Positions 53,415-62,492 of a stretch of 64,000 nucleotides of DNA are shown piece after piece; the first letter of the stretch is position 1; every line of letters starts with the position of its first letter. Source of the DNA: Rhodospirillales bacterium (GTDB lineage: Bacteria > Pseudomonadota > Alphaproteobacteria > Rhodospirillales > Casp-alpha2); NCBI GenBank assembly GCA_023145215.1, contig JAGLED010000004.1, forward strand, positions 1 to 64,000, in the 5' to 3' direction. The notes under the pieces are model-generated. The model saw only the letters and a list, made by a program, of their open reading frames with translations. It did no database searches and had not been told where the DNA came from. The position numbers and the translations under genes are program-made.

Positions 53415-54923
53415 ATGGCTTACAGTTCCCTGAGAGATTTCATCGAAAAACTGGAACGATCCGGCCGTTTGGTGCGGGTTTCCGCGCCTGTATCGACGGT
53501 ACTGGAAATGACCGAAATCCAGACCCGGGTGCTGGCCGAGGGCGGTCCCGCCATTCTGTTCGAGAATGTGATCAAGGAAGATGGCACGCCGTCCGGCATG
53601 CCCGTGCTGGTCAACCTTTTCGGCACCGTCGAACGTGTCGCCTGGGGCATGAACCGGGAGCCGCACGAGCTCCGCGAGATCGGCGAGACACTGGCCTTCC
53701 TGCGCCAGCCGGAACCGCCGGGCGGCTGGCGCGAAGCGCTCGAAATGCTGCCGTTGATGAAGACCGTGATGGCCATGAAGCCCAGGGATTCCGGGACGGC
53801 GTACTGCCAGGAAATCGTCCTGGCCGGCGATGATATCGACCTCGCCAAGCTGCCTGTGCAGACATGCTGGCCCGGCGAACCGGCGCCCCTGATCACCTGG
53901 CCGTTGGTGGTCACCAAGGGGCCTGGGGGCGACAAGCGCGACGCCTATAATCTGGGGATCTACCGGATGCAGGTGACGGGCAGGAACACCACCCTCATGC
54001 GCTGGCTGAAGCACCGGGGCGGGGCGCAGCATCATCAGCGCTGGAAGGCGGAAAAGCCCGAACCGCTGCCTGCCGCGTGTGTCCTGGGGGCGGACCCCGG
54101 CACGATTCTGGCGGCCGTGACGCCGGTGCCGGATACACTTTCCGAATACCAGTTCGCGGGTCTTTTGCGGGGTAAAAAAGTCGACCTCGTCGATTGCGTG
54201 ACGCAACCTTTGAAAGTGCCTGCCGAAGCCGAAATCGTTATTGAGGGGACGGTTTCGTTGACCGATTACGGCGACGAAGGTCCCTACGGGGATCACACCG
54301 GGTATTACAACGCCGTCGAGCCGTTCCCGGTCTTCAACGTCACCGCCATCACGATGCGCAGGAACCCGATTTATCTCTCGACCTATACCGGTCGTCCGCC
54401 GGATGAGCCATCGGTACTGGGCGAGGCGTTGAACGATGTCTTCGTGCCGCTGTTGCAACAGCAGTTCCCGGAAATCGTCGATTTCTGGCTACCGCCGGAG
54501 GGGTGCTCATACCGCGTCGCCGTCGTCTCGATGAAGAAAGCTTACGCCGGACACGCGAAACGGATCATGCTGGCGGTCTGGTCGTATCTGCGGCAGTTCA
54601 TGTACACGAAATTCGTGATCGTCGTGGACGAGGACATAAACGCCCGCGACTGGAACGACGTGATCTGGGCGATTTCGACCAACGTCGATCCCAGCCGCGA
54701 TCTGACGGTCATCGACAACACGCCGATCGATTATCTCGACTTCGCATCGCCAGAGTCGGGGCTCGGTGGCAAGCTCGGCATCGACGCAACGACCAAGCTG
54801 CCGCCTGAAACCCATCGCGACTGGGGCCAGAAAATCCGCATGACGGACGATGTGATCGATAAGGTCGATCAAATGTGGTCGGAACTCGGCATTCCCGGTT
54901 CCGGCAAGTCAATCTGGACGTGA
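53415..54923 (+). CDS. UbiD-family prenylated-FMN decarboxylase
   Basis: This 502-residue protein is a UbiD-family (de)carboxylase. Features include [20 protein letters not shown] at the N-terminus, [66 protein letters not shown] and [13 protein letters not shown]. Length agrees with UbiD (about 490-500). Substrates range from polyprenyl-hydroxybenzoate to aromatic acids; ubiquinone synthesis is possible but unproven. No UbiX gene that makes the cofactor is adjacent. GAGGAG precedes ATG 53415, and a terminator follows. Confidence 0.87.
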   Translation: MAYSSLRDFIEKLERSGRLVRVSAPVSTVLEMTEIQTRVLAEGGPAILFENVIKEDGTPSGMPVLVNLFGTVERVAWGMNREPHELREIGETLAFLRQPEPPGGWREALEMLPLMKTVMAMKPRDSGTAYCQEIVLAGDDIDLAKLPVQTCWPGEPAPLITWPLVVTKGPGGDKRDAYNLGIYRMQVTGRNTTLMRWLKHRGGAQHHQRWKAEKPEPLPAACVLGADPGTILAAVTPVPDTLSEYQFAGLLRGKKVDLVDCVTQPLKVPAEAEIVIEGTVSLTDYGDEGPYGDHTGYYNAVEPFPVFNVTAITMRRNPIYLSTYTGRPPDEPSVLGEALNDVFVPLLQQQFPEIVDFWLPPEGCSYRVAVVSMKKAYAGHAKRIMLAVWSYLRQFMYTKFVIVVDEDINARDWNDVIWAISTNVDPSRDLTVIDNTPIDYLDFASPESGLGGKLGIDATTKLPPETHRDWGQKIRMTDDVIDKVDQMWSELGIPGSGKSIWT

Positions 54924-54924
54924 T

Positions 54925-54943
54925 CCGTCGGAAGACGGCTTTT
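54925..54943 (+). terminator. Rho-independent terminator after the UbiD gene
   Basis: CCGTC-GGAA-GACGG with a GNRA-like loop is followed by CTTTT, starting immediately after the stop codon. The U-run is short, so efficiency may be moderate. Confidence 0.6.
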
Positions 54944-55069
54944 GACTACAAAATGACGCGGCTGGATTAGTCGACATCGGCGCTCAGGTTTATCAAAATC
55001 GAATAATCGTTTTGACCTGAACGGACGCCGGGTTAATGCGTCACGTTCGCATTTGAGTGAGTGCACGCC

Positions 55070-56599
55070 ATGGCCGACAGAGCCGCACGCCGGGGCCGCG
55101 ACGCCCGCCGGGAAGCCCGGGGAAAATCAGGCGCCGTAACGAAGCCCTATATCATCCGGAATATTCCGCTGCTGGAATTGGCTTCTGCCGAAGCGCTCGA
55201 GACGATCGAGGCCAATGCGGACCTCATTCTCGAAGAAATCGGCATCGAATTCCGTGATGACGAGGAAGCGCTGAAACTCCTCAAGGACGCCGGCGCCGAC
55301 GTGCAGGGCACGCGCGTGCACTTCCCGAAGGGGCTCTGTCAGGGGGTGCTCAAAACCGCGCCGGCGCAATTTACGCAGCATGCCCGCAATTCGGCCCGCA
55401 GTGTCGAGATCGGCGGCAATCACACGGTCTTCGCGCCGGTGTATGGGCCGCCGTTCGTGCGCGATCTGGATAATGGCCGCCGCTACGGGACCATCGAGGA
55501 TTTCCGGAATTTCGTGAAGCTCGCCTACATGGCGCCGGCCATGCACCATTCGGGCGGTACGGTCTGCGAGCCTGTCGACCTGCCCGTGAACAAGCGTCAC
55601 TACGACATGCTTTATGCGCACATGAAGTATTCCGACAAGCCGTTCATGGGCTCCGTCACGCACCCGCAGCGCGCCGAAGATTCGGTCGCCATGTGCGAGA
55701 TTCTGTTCGGCAAGGAGTTCGTCGACCAGAACACGGTGATGACCAGCCTGATCAACGCCAATTCGCCGATGGTGTTCGACGGCACCATGCTGGGCGCGCT
55801 GAAGGTCTATGCGAAGGCGAACCAGGCCTGCATCGTCTCGCCGTTCATCCTGGCGGGTGCAATGAGCCCGGTGACGGCGTTGGGAACGTTGGCGCAGGTG
55901 CAGGCGGAGGTTCTCGCCGGTGGCGCGCTGACGCAGCTTTGCCGCCCGGGTGCGCCGCTGATTTACGGGGCGTTCGTCAGCGCGATTTCCATGCAGTCGG
56001 GGGCGCCGACGTTCGGCACGCCGGAACCGACGCTGGTGATTTCCGCCGCCGCGCAACTGGCACGGCGTCTGAACCTGCCGTTCCGCTCAGGCGGCTCGCT
56101 CTGCGCCTCCAAGGTCGCGGATGCGCAGGCGGCATACGAAAGCGCCAATACGCTCAATGCCACCGTGCTGTCGGGCGTTAATTTCGCGTTGCATTCCGCG
56201 GGCTGGCTCGAAGGCGGACTGTCGTCGGGCTATGAAAAATTCGTCATGGATTGCGATCAACTGGCCATGATGCAGCGCCTGACGGAAGGTTACGACCTGA
56301 CTGAAAACGGGCAGGGGCTTTCAGCCATCCGCGAAGTCGGGCCGGGGTCCCACTATCTGGGCTGCGCGCATACGCAGGCCAACTTCGAAACGGCGTTCAT
56401 CCGCTCGAACCTCGCCGACAACAATTCCTACGAACAGTGGGAAGCCGAAGGTGCGCAGGACATGGCCCAGCGCGCCAACACGCTTTGGAAAAAATGGCTC
56501 GCCGATTATCAGGCGCCGGAAATCGATCCGGGCATCGATGAAGCGTTGCAGGCGTTCATGTCCGATAAGAAGGCGAGCTTCCCGGACTCCAATATTTAA
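55070..56599 (+). CDS. MttB-family methylamine/betaine:corrinoid methyltransferase (non-pyrrolysine)
   Basis: The 509-residue protein belongs to the trimethylamine methyltransferase superfamily, which moves a methyl group from a methylated amine to a corrinoid protein. Recognisable parts are PLLELASAEALETIEANADL, VFAPVYGPPFVRDLDNGRRYGT, GSVTHPQRAEDSVAMCE and YLGCAHTQANFETAF. No in-frame TAG interrupts it, so it is a non-pyrrolysine homologue like glycine betaine methyltransferase MtgB. The N-terminal 25 residues are Arg-rich. It probably charges the corrinoid protein encoded near 38 kb. A hairpin 12 bp after the stop ends the unit. Confidence 0.87.
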   Translation: MADRAARRGRDARREARGKSGAVTKPYIIRNIPLLELASAEALETIEANADLILEEIGIEFRDDEEALKLLKDAGADVQGTRVHFPKGLCQGVLKTAPAQFTQHARNSARSVEIGGNHTVFAPVYGPPFVRDLDNGRRYGTIEDFRNFVKLAYMAPAMHHSGGTVCEPVDLPVNKRHYDMLYAHMKYSDKPFMGSVTHPQRAEDSVAMCEILFGKEFVDQNTVMTSLINANSPMVFDGTMLGALKVYAKANQACIVSPFILAGAMSPVTALGTLAQVQAEVLAGGALTQLCRPGAPLIYGAFVSAISMQSGAPTFGTPEPTLVISAAAQLARRLNLPFRSGGSLCASKVADAQAAYESANTLNATVLSGVNFALHSAGWLEGGLSSGYEKFVMDCDQLAMMQRLTEGYDLTENGQGLSAIREVGPGSHYLGCAHTQANFETAFIRSNLADNNSYEQWEAEGAQDMAQRANTLWKKWLADYQAPEIDPGIDEALQAFMSDKKASFPDSNI

Positions 56600-56941
56600 G
56601 GTTCAGTGGACACGGTTCACGCCGGCATTAACCGGCGGAACCGTTGTTCGGTGATGTCGCGCCGCCGCCAGGCCGCGAAGCATCCGGAGATCGATTTCAT
56701 TAAAGTCACGGGTGCCGTAGAAGGCCAGCGCCTGATGATGGCCCAGGTCTGAGCTTGGTTGGCAAGTGAGCCAAGGTTCCGGGGAGGCGTGATCTACGTC
56801 ATACGCCCGGAACCGGCATGCGCGTAGGATACCGTTCGAACGGGGGAATCTTATGCGCCACAGAACCATCGCCATGGACAAACCGCTTCGGCTACGGGAT
56901 ACCTGTCGGTGTCGCGTTGACCTAACCCGGGGGGTGACGGC
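56600..56941. other. 342-bp intergenic region with strong hairpin
   Basis: Just after the MttB-like stop, ACGGTTC-A-CGCCGG-CATTAA-CCGGCG-GAACCGT (56612-56644) forms a 13-bp stem with one bulge and a 6-base loop. It probably ends or protects the transcript, though it has no U-tract. The rest of the gap holds no gene I can support; a minus-strand frame of about 92 codons has no family features. Confidence 0.5.
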
Positions 56942-57940
56942 ATGACACGCTTGGCGCCATGGTTGTCGTCCGCGCTGCTGGTGGCTTTTATTCTAGCTGC
57001 GGGTGTGGCGCGTGCCGAGACGGTGGCGCTTCAGCTCAAACCCGTCGCTATGCCGGCTATCACCGATAAGGGGTATCAGGGACGAACCACGTTCACGCCT
57101 TACGTGGAGGTCGAGAGCGAACAGGCCGCGCAGCGACTTTGCGTGCGGCTGCCCCGCTTCATGGACGCGGTCCTCGTCGCCTTGGAGGATAAACCGGTCC
57201 GCCTTGCCGATGTGGCGCTCGACATCGCATCGCGGCAATCCGATTTAAAGGCGCTCGCAGACACGTCCGTCGGTACGGGGGTGTTCAAGGCGTTTTACCT
57301 GCTGCGTGGATCGAAAGACCGCGCCGAGGGGACGGAAGCTTACTTCATCGACGGCACGACGCGGGAATGCACGCCCATCAAGGCGCTGCCGTGGACGGTG
57401 GATACACCCGTCAATGCGGCGGAAACGATTACGCTCCCGCCGGCCGAGACGCAGCTTCAGGTGCCCCCGCCGGATGCCGTGTCCGATCCTGCACCGGATG
57501 CGCCGTCACCGCTAACCGAAGCCGAATTGGATCGCGCAGAAGCGGAATTGCTGGCCGACCTGCCGACCGAACCCAAGCCGTTTCCGGGGGCGCCTGCGGG
57601 GGCAAAGAGGGGGGGCTCCCAGGATTTCGTGGTGATGGCGCTGGTGATCCTCGGTCTCGGTGGGGTGATGATGGTGCTCGGGAGTTACATCGGTTATCAG
57701 GTCGCCAAGATCCGCCGTGACCGGCGCCGCCGCGACCGCAGGATGGCGAAGAAGGACCGCCGTGCGAATGTCGACCGGCGTCAGCGCAACGATGGCCCAC
57801 CGGCGACCGGCGAGCGGCGGCAAGGGGCGGATCGCCGGGGTGGCGAGGAGCGCCGCAAGGGTGAAGACCGGCGGTTGAAGAAGGATCGCCGCGTCGAGCC
57901 GGAAGAGGGAATCGCGCCGGCACCCGAATCGGAAAACTGA
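56942..57940 (+). CDS. Hypothetical periplasmic/transmembrane protein with RR-repeat tail
   Basis: I do not recognise a family with certainty. The 332-residue protein has a signal sequence or N-terminal anchor (about 8-26, ending ARAE), a periplasmic domain to about residue 155 with two Cys (QRLCVRLP, TRECTPI), a Pro/Ala/Asp-rich linker to about 220, a transmembrane helix (about 228-250) and a cytoplasmic tail of about 80 residues with repeated RR pairs spaced by a few residues (KKDRR, VDRRQR, ADRRG, EERRKG, EDRR). It could sense envelope state and bind nucleic acid or phospholipid through the basic tail (inference). Confidence 0.6.
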   Translation: MTRLAPWLSSALLVAFILAAGVARAETVALQLKPVAMPAITDKGYQGRTTFTPYVEVESEQAAQRLCVRLPRFMDAVLVALEDKPVRLADVALDIASRQSDLKALADTSVGTGVFKAFYLLRGSKDRAEGTEAYFIDGTTRECTPIKALPWTVDTPVNAAETITLPPAETQLQVPPPDAVSDPAPDAPSPLTEAELDRAEAELLADLPTEPKPFPGAPAGAKRGGSQDFVVMALVILGLGGVMMVLGSYIGYQVAKIRRDRRRRDRRMAKKDRRANVDRRQRNDGPPATGERRQGADRRGGEERRKGEDRRLKKDRRVEPEEGIAPAPESEN

Positions 57941-58011
57941 CTTACGTCTCTTTCTTGAAGCCGCGCCAAACGCTAGTGTGAGCCGAGCGCACCCGGGTGA
58001 GGAGACGAGGC

Positions 58012-58455
58012 ATGGCGACCCAGCCGACGAAGACGACAGAGACCAGTTGGACCATTACGGGGGCCTCGGCAGAGACCCGGGACAAGGTCAAAAAAGCCGC
58101 CGCCGCCGAGGGTATGACCATCCGCGCCTGGGTCGACAAGACCCTCAACGCCGCTGCGGACGGCAAGCTGAGCACGGGTTCCAGAGGATCCGGCGGCGCC
58201 GATGCCAAAGCTTTGTCGGAGATGTCGGCGAAGCTCGACGACCTTCTGAAGCGCACGCCCGACGATCCCAAAGCCGCCGAAAAAGCGATGACCGAGCGCA
58301 CCAGCGCGGCGATCCTGAAGGCGGTCGCGGCGGGGCTGAACGAGATGCAGCGCACCGCCAAAGACCAGGCGAGGATCATCGAGGGCAAGCCCGCCAAGAA
58401 AAAAGCCAAGAAGCCGGCGCCCAAGAATCCGCCGAAATCCGGCGCCCGAGGCTGA
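58012..58455 (+). CDS. Small ribbon-helix-helix-like protein with Lys/Ala-rich tail
   Basis: This 147-residue protein starts with the segment TSWTITGASAETRDKVKK followed by AAAAEGMTIRAWVDKTLN. Its beta-strand plus two-helix pattern (residues about 10-48) resembles Arc/CopG ribbon-helix-helix DNA-binding domains. The last 25 residues are Lys/Ala/Pro-rich like histone H1 tails. It could be a transcription factor or nucleoid-associated protein. ATG 58012 follows GGAG, and GTG 57997 is an alternative. No toxin partner is seen beside it. Confidence 0.5.
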   Translation: MATQPTKTTETSWTITGASAETRDKVKKAAAAEGMTIRAWVDKTLNAAADGKLSTGSRGSGGADAKALSEMSAKLDDLLKRTPDDPKAAEKAMTERTSAAILKAVAAGLNEMQRTAKDQARIIEGKPAKKKAKKPAPKNPPKSGARG

Positions 58456-58652
58456 TACCGGATCAAGACCGCCGAACTGCAAAAACGTGCAGAAACCTGT
58501 CTCGATTCCCGTTCTAACGGCAAGAATTAACGAATTTTGCCCGGCTTTACTTGTCAAACGGGCGCACGTCCTCATATTGGAAATAAGCCTGCCCCTGCTC
58601 GAGGGAACGTTGCACGCAGGCGCGTAAAACCACTAACGACGAAGGCAAATTA

Positions 58653-59033
58653 ATGAAAACGAAAAACTTGGCGCTTACCGCGCTGGTCACGCTTGCGCTC
58701 GGCGCATGCGCGACCGGGGAAGACATGAAATCCGACAACGCAAACGTGCTCAACGCGAAGGAACTGCAGGCCGTGTTCAAGCAGGGCGGCGGTACGTGCT
58801 CGTGGAAAGCCGGTGCGACCGAAGGTCAGGATTTCTATTACTCGACCGTTTCCAAATCGATGGGCGAAGCGGACCGCAACATCGGCGCCGACACGATCCA
58901 GGGCACGTGGTCGCTCAAGGACAACCAGCTGTGCGTCAACTTCGGCACCGAGCAATGCTCGACGCTCGAGAAGACGGGCAAGAAACAGTACAAGGCCACC
59001 TTCGGCGGCGTCGTCTACGACATGGGCTGCTGA
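58653..59033 (+). CDS. Small outer-membrane-type lipoprotein, unknown function
   Basis: The 126-residue protein has a lipoprotein signal peptide with lipobox LGAC at residues 17-20 (mature Cys20). The mature part contains GGTCSWKAG, QLCVNFGTEQCST and ends in GC, so four further Cys could form disulfides. It looks like a small secreted domain with a beta-rich pattern. No homologous function is recognised. It is followed by a strong terminator, so it is a separate transcript. Confidence 0.7.
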   Translation: MKTKNLALTALVTLALGACATGEDMKSDNANVLNAKELQAVFKQGGGTCSWKAGATEGQDFYYSTVSKSMGEADRNIGADTIQGTWSLKDNQLCVNFGTEQCSTLEKTGKKQYKATFGGVVYDMGC

Positions 59034-59066
59034 TCGGCTTCGGATCACGGAGCCGCTCCGATTTGG

Positions 59067-59098
59067 AAAAGGACGTGGCCGAGGCTGCGTCCTTTTTT
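59067..59098 (+). terminator. Rho-independent terminator after the lipoprotein gene
   Basis: AAAAGGACG-N12-CGTCCTTTT with six T at 59093-59098 forms a strong terminator shortly after the stop at 59033. Confidence 0.85.
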
Positions 59099-59179
59099 AT
59101 TGGTGATGGGGACGGTGTACCCTATACCCGGAGGCGGCATTTCAACATCGGGCCATTCCCGGTGAAGCAGGGGGACGAT

Positions 59180-60046
59180 ATGAAGCTGATGATGTTCGAG
59201 AACGGCGCCGAAGCGCGCCTCGGCGTGGTCGACGGCGAACGGGTCACAGACGTTGCCGCGTGCGATCCGGCGCTGCCCGCGACGATGATCGCACTGATCA
59301 ACGGCGGTGCGGATGCGCTGACGACCCTTTCCGACGCGTTCGCCAACGCGCCGGAAAGCGTCAAGCATGCACTGGCCGACGTAAAGCCGGCACTGCCGAT
59401 CGCCAGGCCCGGCAAGTTCGTGTGCGTCGGTCTCAACTATGCGGCACATGCCGCCGAAGGCGGCCACGACATCCCCGAATACCCGTCGCTGTTTCCGCGT
59501 TACAATTCGTCGCTGATCGCCGCGGGGCAACCGGTGATCCGGCCCACGGTGTCGGAGCAGCTCGACTACGAGGTTGAACTTACCATCGTCATCGGCAAGG
59601 GCGGCCGGCATATATCCGAACAAGACGCGCTCGATCACGTGTTCGGCTACACCATCTTCAACGACGTCTCGGTGCGTGACTTCCAACGCAAGACGAAGCA
59701 ATGGACGCAGGGTAAGAACTTCGACGGCACCGGCCCGCTGGGCCCCGTCGTCGTCACGCCCGACGAACTGCCGGCCGGCGCGTCCGGGCTTCGGATCACC
59801 AGCCGCGTCAACGGCGAGACGCGTCAGGATTCCAACACCGCCGACATGATTTTTTCGACCGCGAAGATCATCGCCATCCTGTCGGAGTTCATGACGCTGG
59901 AGCCCGGCGACGTGATCGCGACCGGCACCCCGTCCGGCGTCGCGCACGCGATGAAACCGCCCGGCTGGATGAAGCCCGGCGACACGGTCGAGGCCGAGAT
60001 CGAGGGGATCGGGATCCTTAGTAACCCGGTCGTCGCCGAGAGCTGA
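59180..60046 (+). CDS. Fumarylacetoacetate hydrolase-family protein
   Basis: The 288-residue protein has the FAH fold with metal ligands visible in QLDYEVELTIVIGKGGRHI (DxExE-like set) and the later elements GYTIFNDVSVRDFQR, GKNFDGTGPLGPVVV and ATGTPSGVAHA. Family members hydrolyse C-C bonds in acylpyruvates or isomerise/decarboxylate aromatic ring-cleavage products. Length favours the acylpyruvase/hydratase-type group over true fumarylacetoacetase (about 420). ATG 59180 has GCAGGGGG just upstream. It is a single gene downstream of a terminator. Confidence 0.85.
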   Translation: MKLMMFENGAEARLGVVDGERVTDVAACDPALPATMIALINGGADALTTLSDAFANAPESVKHALADVKPALPIARPGKFVCVGLNYAAHAAEGGHDIPEYPSLFPRYNSSLIAAGQPVIRPTVSEQLDYEVELTIVIGKGGRHISEQDALDHVFGYTIFNDVSVRDFQRKTKQWTQGKNFDGTGPLGPVVVTPDELPAGASGLRITSRVNGETRQDSNTADMIFSTAKIIAILSEFMTLEPGDVIATGTPSGVAHAMKPPGWMKPGDTVEAEIEGIGILSNPVVAES

Positions 60047-60074
60047 GCTCCGCTGGCGCGTATGCACTCCCGTC

Positions 60075-60250
60075 ATGCTGAACTTGATTCAGCATCCATA
60101 AGATCCTTCGAGACGCTCGCAACGCGCGCGCCTCCCGATGAGGGATATTCAATGCGACCTCATGCCGAGGAAGCCCGCCGGGCTGTCTCGAAGCATCAAG
60201 TTCAGGGCGGCGCGCCCCATCTTCCCAATAGGGATTGAGGTTAGAGCCTG
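60075..60250. repeat. Dispersed-repeat-like intergenic sequence with nested inverted repeats
   Basis: ATGCTGAA-CTTGA-TTCAGCAT (60075-60095) is a perfect hairpin, and CTTCGAGA (60106-60113) pairs at distance with TCTCGAAG (60186-60193). The sequence has the look of extragenic palindromic elements found many times in some alphaproteobacterial genomes. No gene lies in it. Confidence 0.5.
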
Positions 60251-60301
60251 CTCCCGCAAAGGCGGGGGTGAGGGGACAACCGACTTGGGTTATAATGTCC
60301 G

Positions 60302-61069
60302 ATGCTCCTCGAAGCGCTTAAATACCTGACCACGCCGTGCCCGCCGCCGTTCCGGCGCATGGGGTATCTCAAGGAACTGATCGCGACCGAGGCCAGGTAT
60401 CGACGCAACCGCGCGACCTGGCAGCCGCATCTGGACCGCACCCGCGCGGTCATCGCAAGGGCCGTCGAGGCGACGCAACAGCGGCGGCTGGCGGTGGTCT
60501 TCGGCGCCGGGATGCTGGCGGATATCCCGCTCGACGTTCTTGCCGGGGCGTTCGACAGGGTGCGGCTGGTCGACGTCTGTTTTCTGCGGGCAACGCGCCG
60601 GTCGGCGGCGCGCCATGCCCATGTCGAACTGCTGACGTGCGACATCACCGGTGTGGTCGGGCCGCTGCTGGCAGGCGAATTGCCGGCGCCGGACCTGCCG
60701 CCGGGCGTCTCGCTCGCGGATGCCGATCTGGCGGTTTCGGCAAACGTCCTCGCACAGTTGCCGCTGGTGCCGCTCGATTGTCTTCGGCGCACCCGGCCTG
60801 ACATCGACGACGCGGCGCTGGAGAGGTTCGCCCAAGCGATCATCCGCGCCCATCTGGTGCTGCTGGAAACCTGCGGCGGTACGCGCTGCCTGATCACCGA
60901 GGTCGAACGCCAGGTCCGTGACGGCGAGCGCCTCATCGATTCCGTCGATCCGCTCAGGGGCGTGCTGCCGGACCGCGACGGCGAGGAATGGGTCTGGGAT
61001 ATCGCGCCCCGGCCCGAACTTGTGCCCGACGCGGATATCCGCAACCGGGTCAGGGGGCTGGTGTGGTAG
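60302..61069 (+). CDS. Hypothetical protein with Rossmann-like segment
   Basis: I do not recognise a named family. The 255-residue protein has an N-terminal basic helix, then RRLAVVFGAGMLADIPLDVL with a strand-turn-helix that resembles a methyltransferase or dehydrogenase nucleotide-binding turn (VFGAGML) followed by VRLVDVCFLRAT. The middle holds a Cys in LLTCDITG and the end has a Cys pair (ETCGGTRC). Composition is that of a soluble cytoplasmic protein. It may form a unit with the YqaA-like gene 47 bp downstream. SAM-dependent methyltransferase is a guess only. Confidence 0.5.
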   Translation: MLLEALKYLTTPCPPPFRRMGYLKELIATEARYRRNRATWQPHLDRTRAVIARAVEATQQRRLAVVFGAGMLADIPLDVLAGAFDRVRLVDVCFLRATRRSAARHAHVELLTCDITGVVGPLLAGELPAPDLPPGVSLADADLAVSANVLAQLPLVPLDCLRRTRPDIDDAALERFAQAIIRAHLVLLETCGGTRCLITEVERQVRDGERLIDSVDPLRGVLPDRDGEEWVWDIAPRPELVPDADIRNRVRGLVW

Positions 61070-61116
61070 GCACGGTTTCATCTGGCCACGGGCGGCGGGG
61101 TTCCTTACGGTGACGC

Positions 61117-61554
61117 ATGCTTGATTTCGGTGTTTACGGCGGGCTCTTCGGGGTTGCCTTTCTGGCCGCGACGATCCTGCCGGCGCAGTCGGAAATCGGT
61201 CTCGTCGCATTGGTCATCAATGACGAACACTCCATTCCCCTACTGATCGCCGTTGCAAGTATCGGCAACACGCTGGGTGCGGTCGTCAACTGGGCCATTG
61301 GGCGCGGCGTCGAACGGTTCCGGGACAAAAAGTGGTTCCCCGCATCGCCCAGACAACTCGACCGGGCGACGGGCTGGTATCATAAGTACGGGCGCTGGAG
61401 TTTGTTATTAAGCTGGGCGCCGTTCGTCGGCGACCCCTTAACGCTCGCGGCCGGCGTGCTGCGCGAGCCGTTCTGGTCGTTCTTCCTGCTGGTCGCGTTC
61501 GCCAAGACGGCGCGCTACATCGTCACCGCCGCCATCGCCATGAACTGGATTTGA
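61117..61554 (+). CDS. YqaA/DedA-family inner membrane protein
   Basis: This 145-residue protein belongs to the YqaA branch of the SNARE-associated/DedA superfamily. It has about four hydrophobic segments, with FLAATILPAQSEIGLVAL and SIGNTLGAVVNWAIGRGVER typical of YqaA, and WAPFVGDPLTLAAGVLR in the re-entrant region. DedA proteins act in lipid or membrane homeostasis, often as flippases. Its last about 90 bases are repeated downstream (63064-63164), so the gene's 3' end marks one border of an inserted or duplicated segment. Confidence 0.82.
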   Translation: MLDFGVYGGLFGVAFLAATILPAQSEIGLVALVINDEHSIPLLIAVASIGNTLGAVVNWAIGRGVERFRDKKWFPASPRQLDRATGWYHKYGRWSLLLSWAPFVGDPLTLAAGVLREPFWSFFLLVAFAKTARYIVTAAIAMNWI

Positions 61555-61563
61555 GGCTTCGCC
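61463..61563 (+). repeat. Direct repeat, left copy (3' end of the yqaA-like gene)
   Basis: This 101-bp stretch covers the last 30 codons of the yqaA-like gene plus a few bases. It matches 63064-63164 at 97 of 101 positions by eye, in the same orientation. It bounds the dsbD-like/thioredoxin pair on its left. Confidence 0.85.
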
Positions 61564-61566
61564 TGT

Positions 61567-62472
61567 TTAACGCTTTGGGCAAGTATCGGTATCCGGCGGC
61601 CGCTCGCGCAGCGGCACAAGGGCCGTGACAGCGCCGTGTTCTTCTTTGAACGTGATATCCAGACGCGTCCCGATTGCCGGACCGGCTGGTCTCGCGCCCG
61701 TGGCGAAATCCGGATCGATGTAGGTACGGTACACGACAGTATTGCCATGGGCCCGGTCAACTTCGGGTGGTGTCGCGAAGGACGCGTCATCGAGGGCGGC
61801 GATGAATATATCCGTATCGTCCGTCTGTCCGCCGTCCGTGCAGATGCCGATAAGAATATCGGCGCCGTCGCCGGACATCGCGGCCCATGCAATGTGCGTC
61901 GGCGCCTCCGGTGCGTCGTTTCGGTGCGGCAACGCCTTACGGGCAAATTCGACGATGGCGGCATGTGGGGATTTTAGCTCGGCCCCGCGCGGCAGCTCCA
62001 GTGAAACCGCCGCCGTATGGGGAATGCAGGCGTCCCGGCAGATGCCGAGCGAAATATCCGCGTCGAACAGAATATCCCGCGCGGTTCCCTTAAGATGCAA
62101 TTCCAGTGGGATCACCGTCCTGCCGGCGTACCCGATGGTTGAGAGGGCAGGGGTCCGCTCGTGCACAAAGCGTGTCGGCGCGGGCCACAAGATGTCGGCG
62201 CGCAGCACGCTTGACGATGCCGCGGGGGTGATGGTGAGCGGCATGCCGAACGGGCCCGGTGAGCGCCAGTAGGTCTTCCAGCCGGGCGCGAGATCGATCA
62301 CGAGCGCGGCGGAAATCCGATCGGCGTTTGCAGGTACACGGGCGAGGGCGGCGACGGCGTCGATGCGCACAAATGGAGGATCGGCGGCGTGAACGCCGGA
62401 CGCCGTAACGGGCGGCAGCGACGCGATTACCATGACGGCCAGCGCCAGCCGCCGGACATGCACACGCATCAT
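61567..62472 (-). CDS. DsbD N-terminal-domain-like (ScsB-type) protein
   Basis: The 301-residue protein has a signal peptide (basic start, hydrophobic core to about residue 28) and a periplasmic domain like the N-terminal part of DsbD/ScsB: GWKTYWRSPGPFGMPL and the Cys pair in SLGICRDACIPHTAAV. In such proteins the Cys pair passes reducing equivalents to envelope thioredoxins. The membrane electron-conducting domain of full DsbD is absent, so this is a stand-alone version. It follows a thioredoxin-like lipoprotein gene by 20 bp on the same strand, probably its partner. Confidence 0.75.
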   Translation of the reverse strand: MMRVHVRRLALAVMVIASLPPVTASGVHAADPPFVRIDAVAALARVPANADRISAALVIDLAPGWKTYWRSPGPFGMPLTITPAASSSVLRADILWPAPTRFVHERTPALSTIGYAGRTVIPLELHLKGTARDILFDADISLGICRDACIPHTAAVSLELPRGAELKSPHAAIVEFARKALPHRNDAPEAPTHIAWAAMSGDGADILIGICTDGGQTDDTDIFIAALDDASFATPPEVDRAHGNTVVYRTYIDPDFATGARPAGPAIGTRLDITFKEEHGAVTALVPLRERPPDTDTCPKR

Positions 62473-62492
62473 CGGTGTCCGGTTCCCAAACG

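Noticed and set aside
55070..56599. Pyrrolysine-containing trimethylamine methyltransferase
   Set aside because: The reading frame is complete without any in-frame TAG, and no pyl genes are in view.
60302..61210. Long minus-strand frame opposite the hypothetical gene at 60.3-61.1 kb
   Set aside because: Arg/Gln/Pro-rich antisense composition; the plus-strand frame has a coherent protein pattern.
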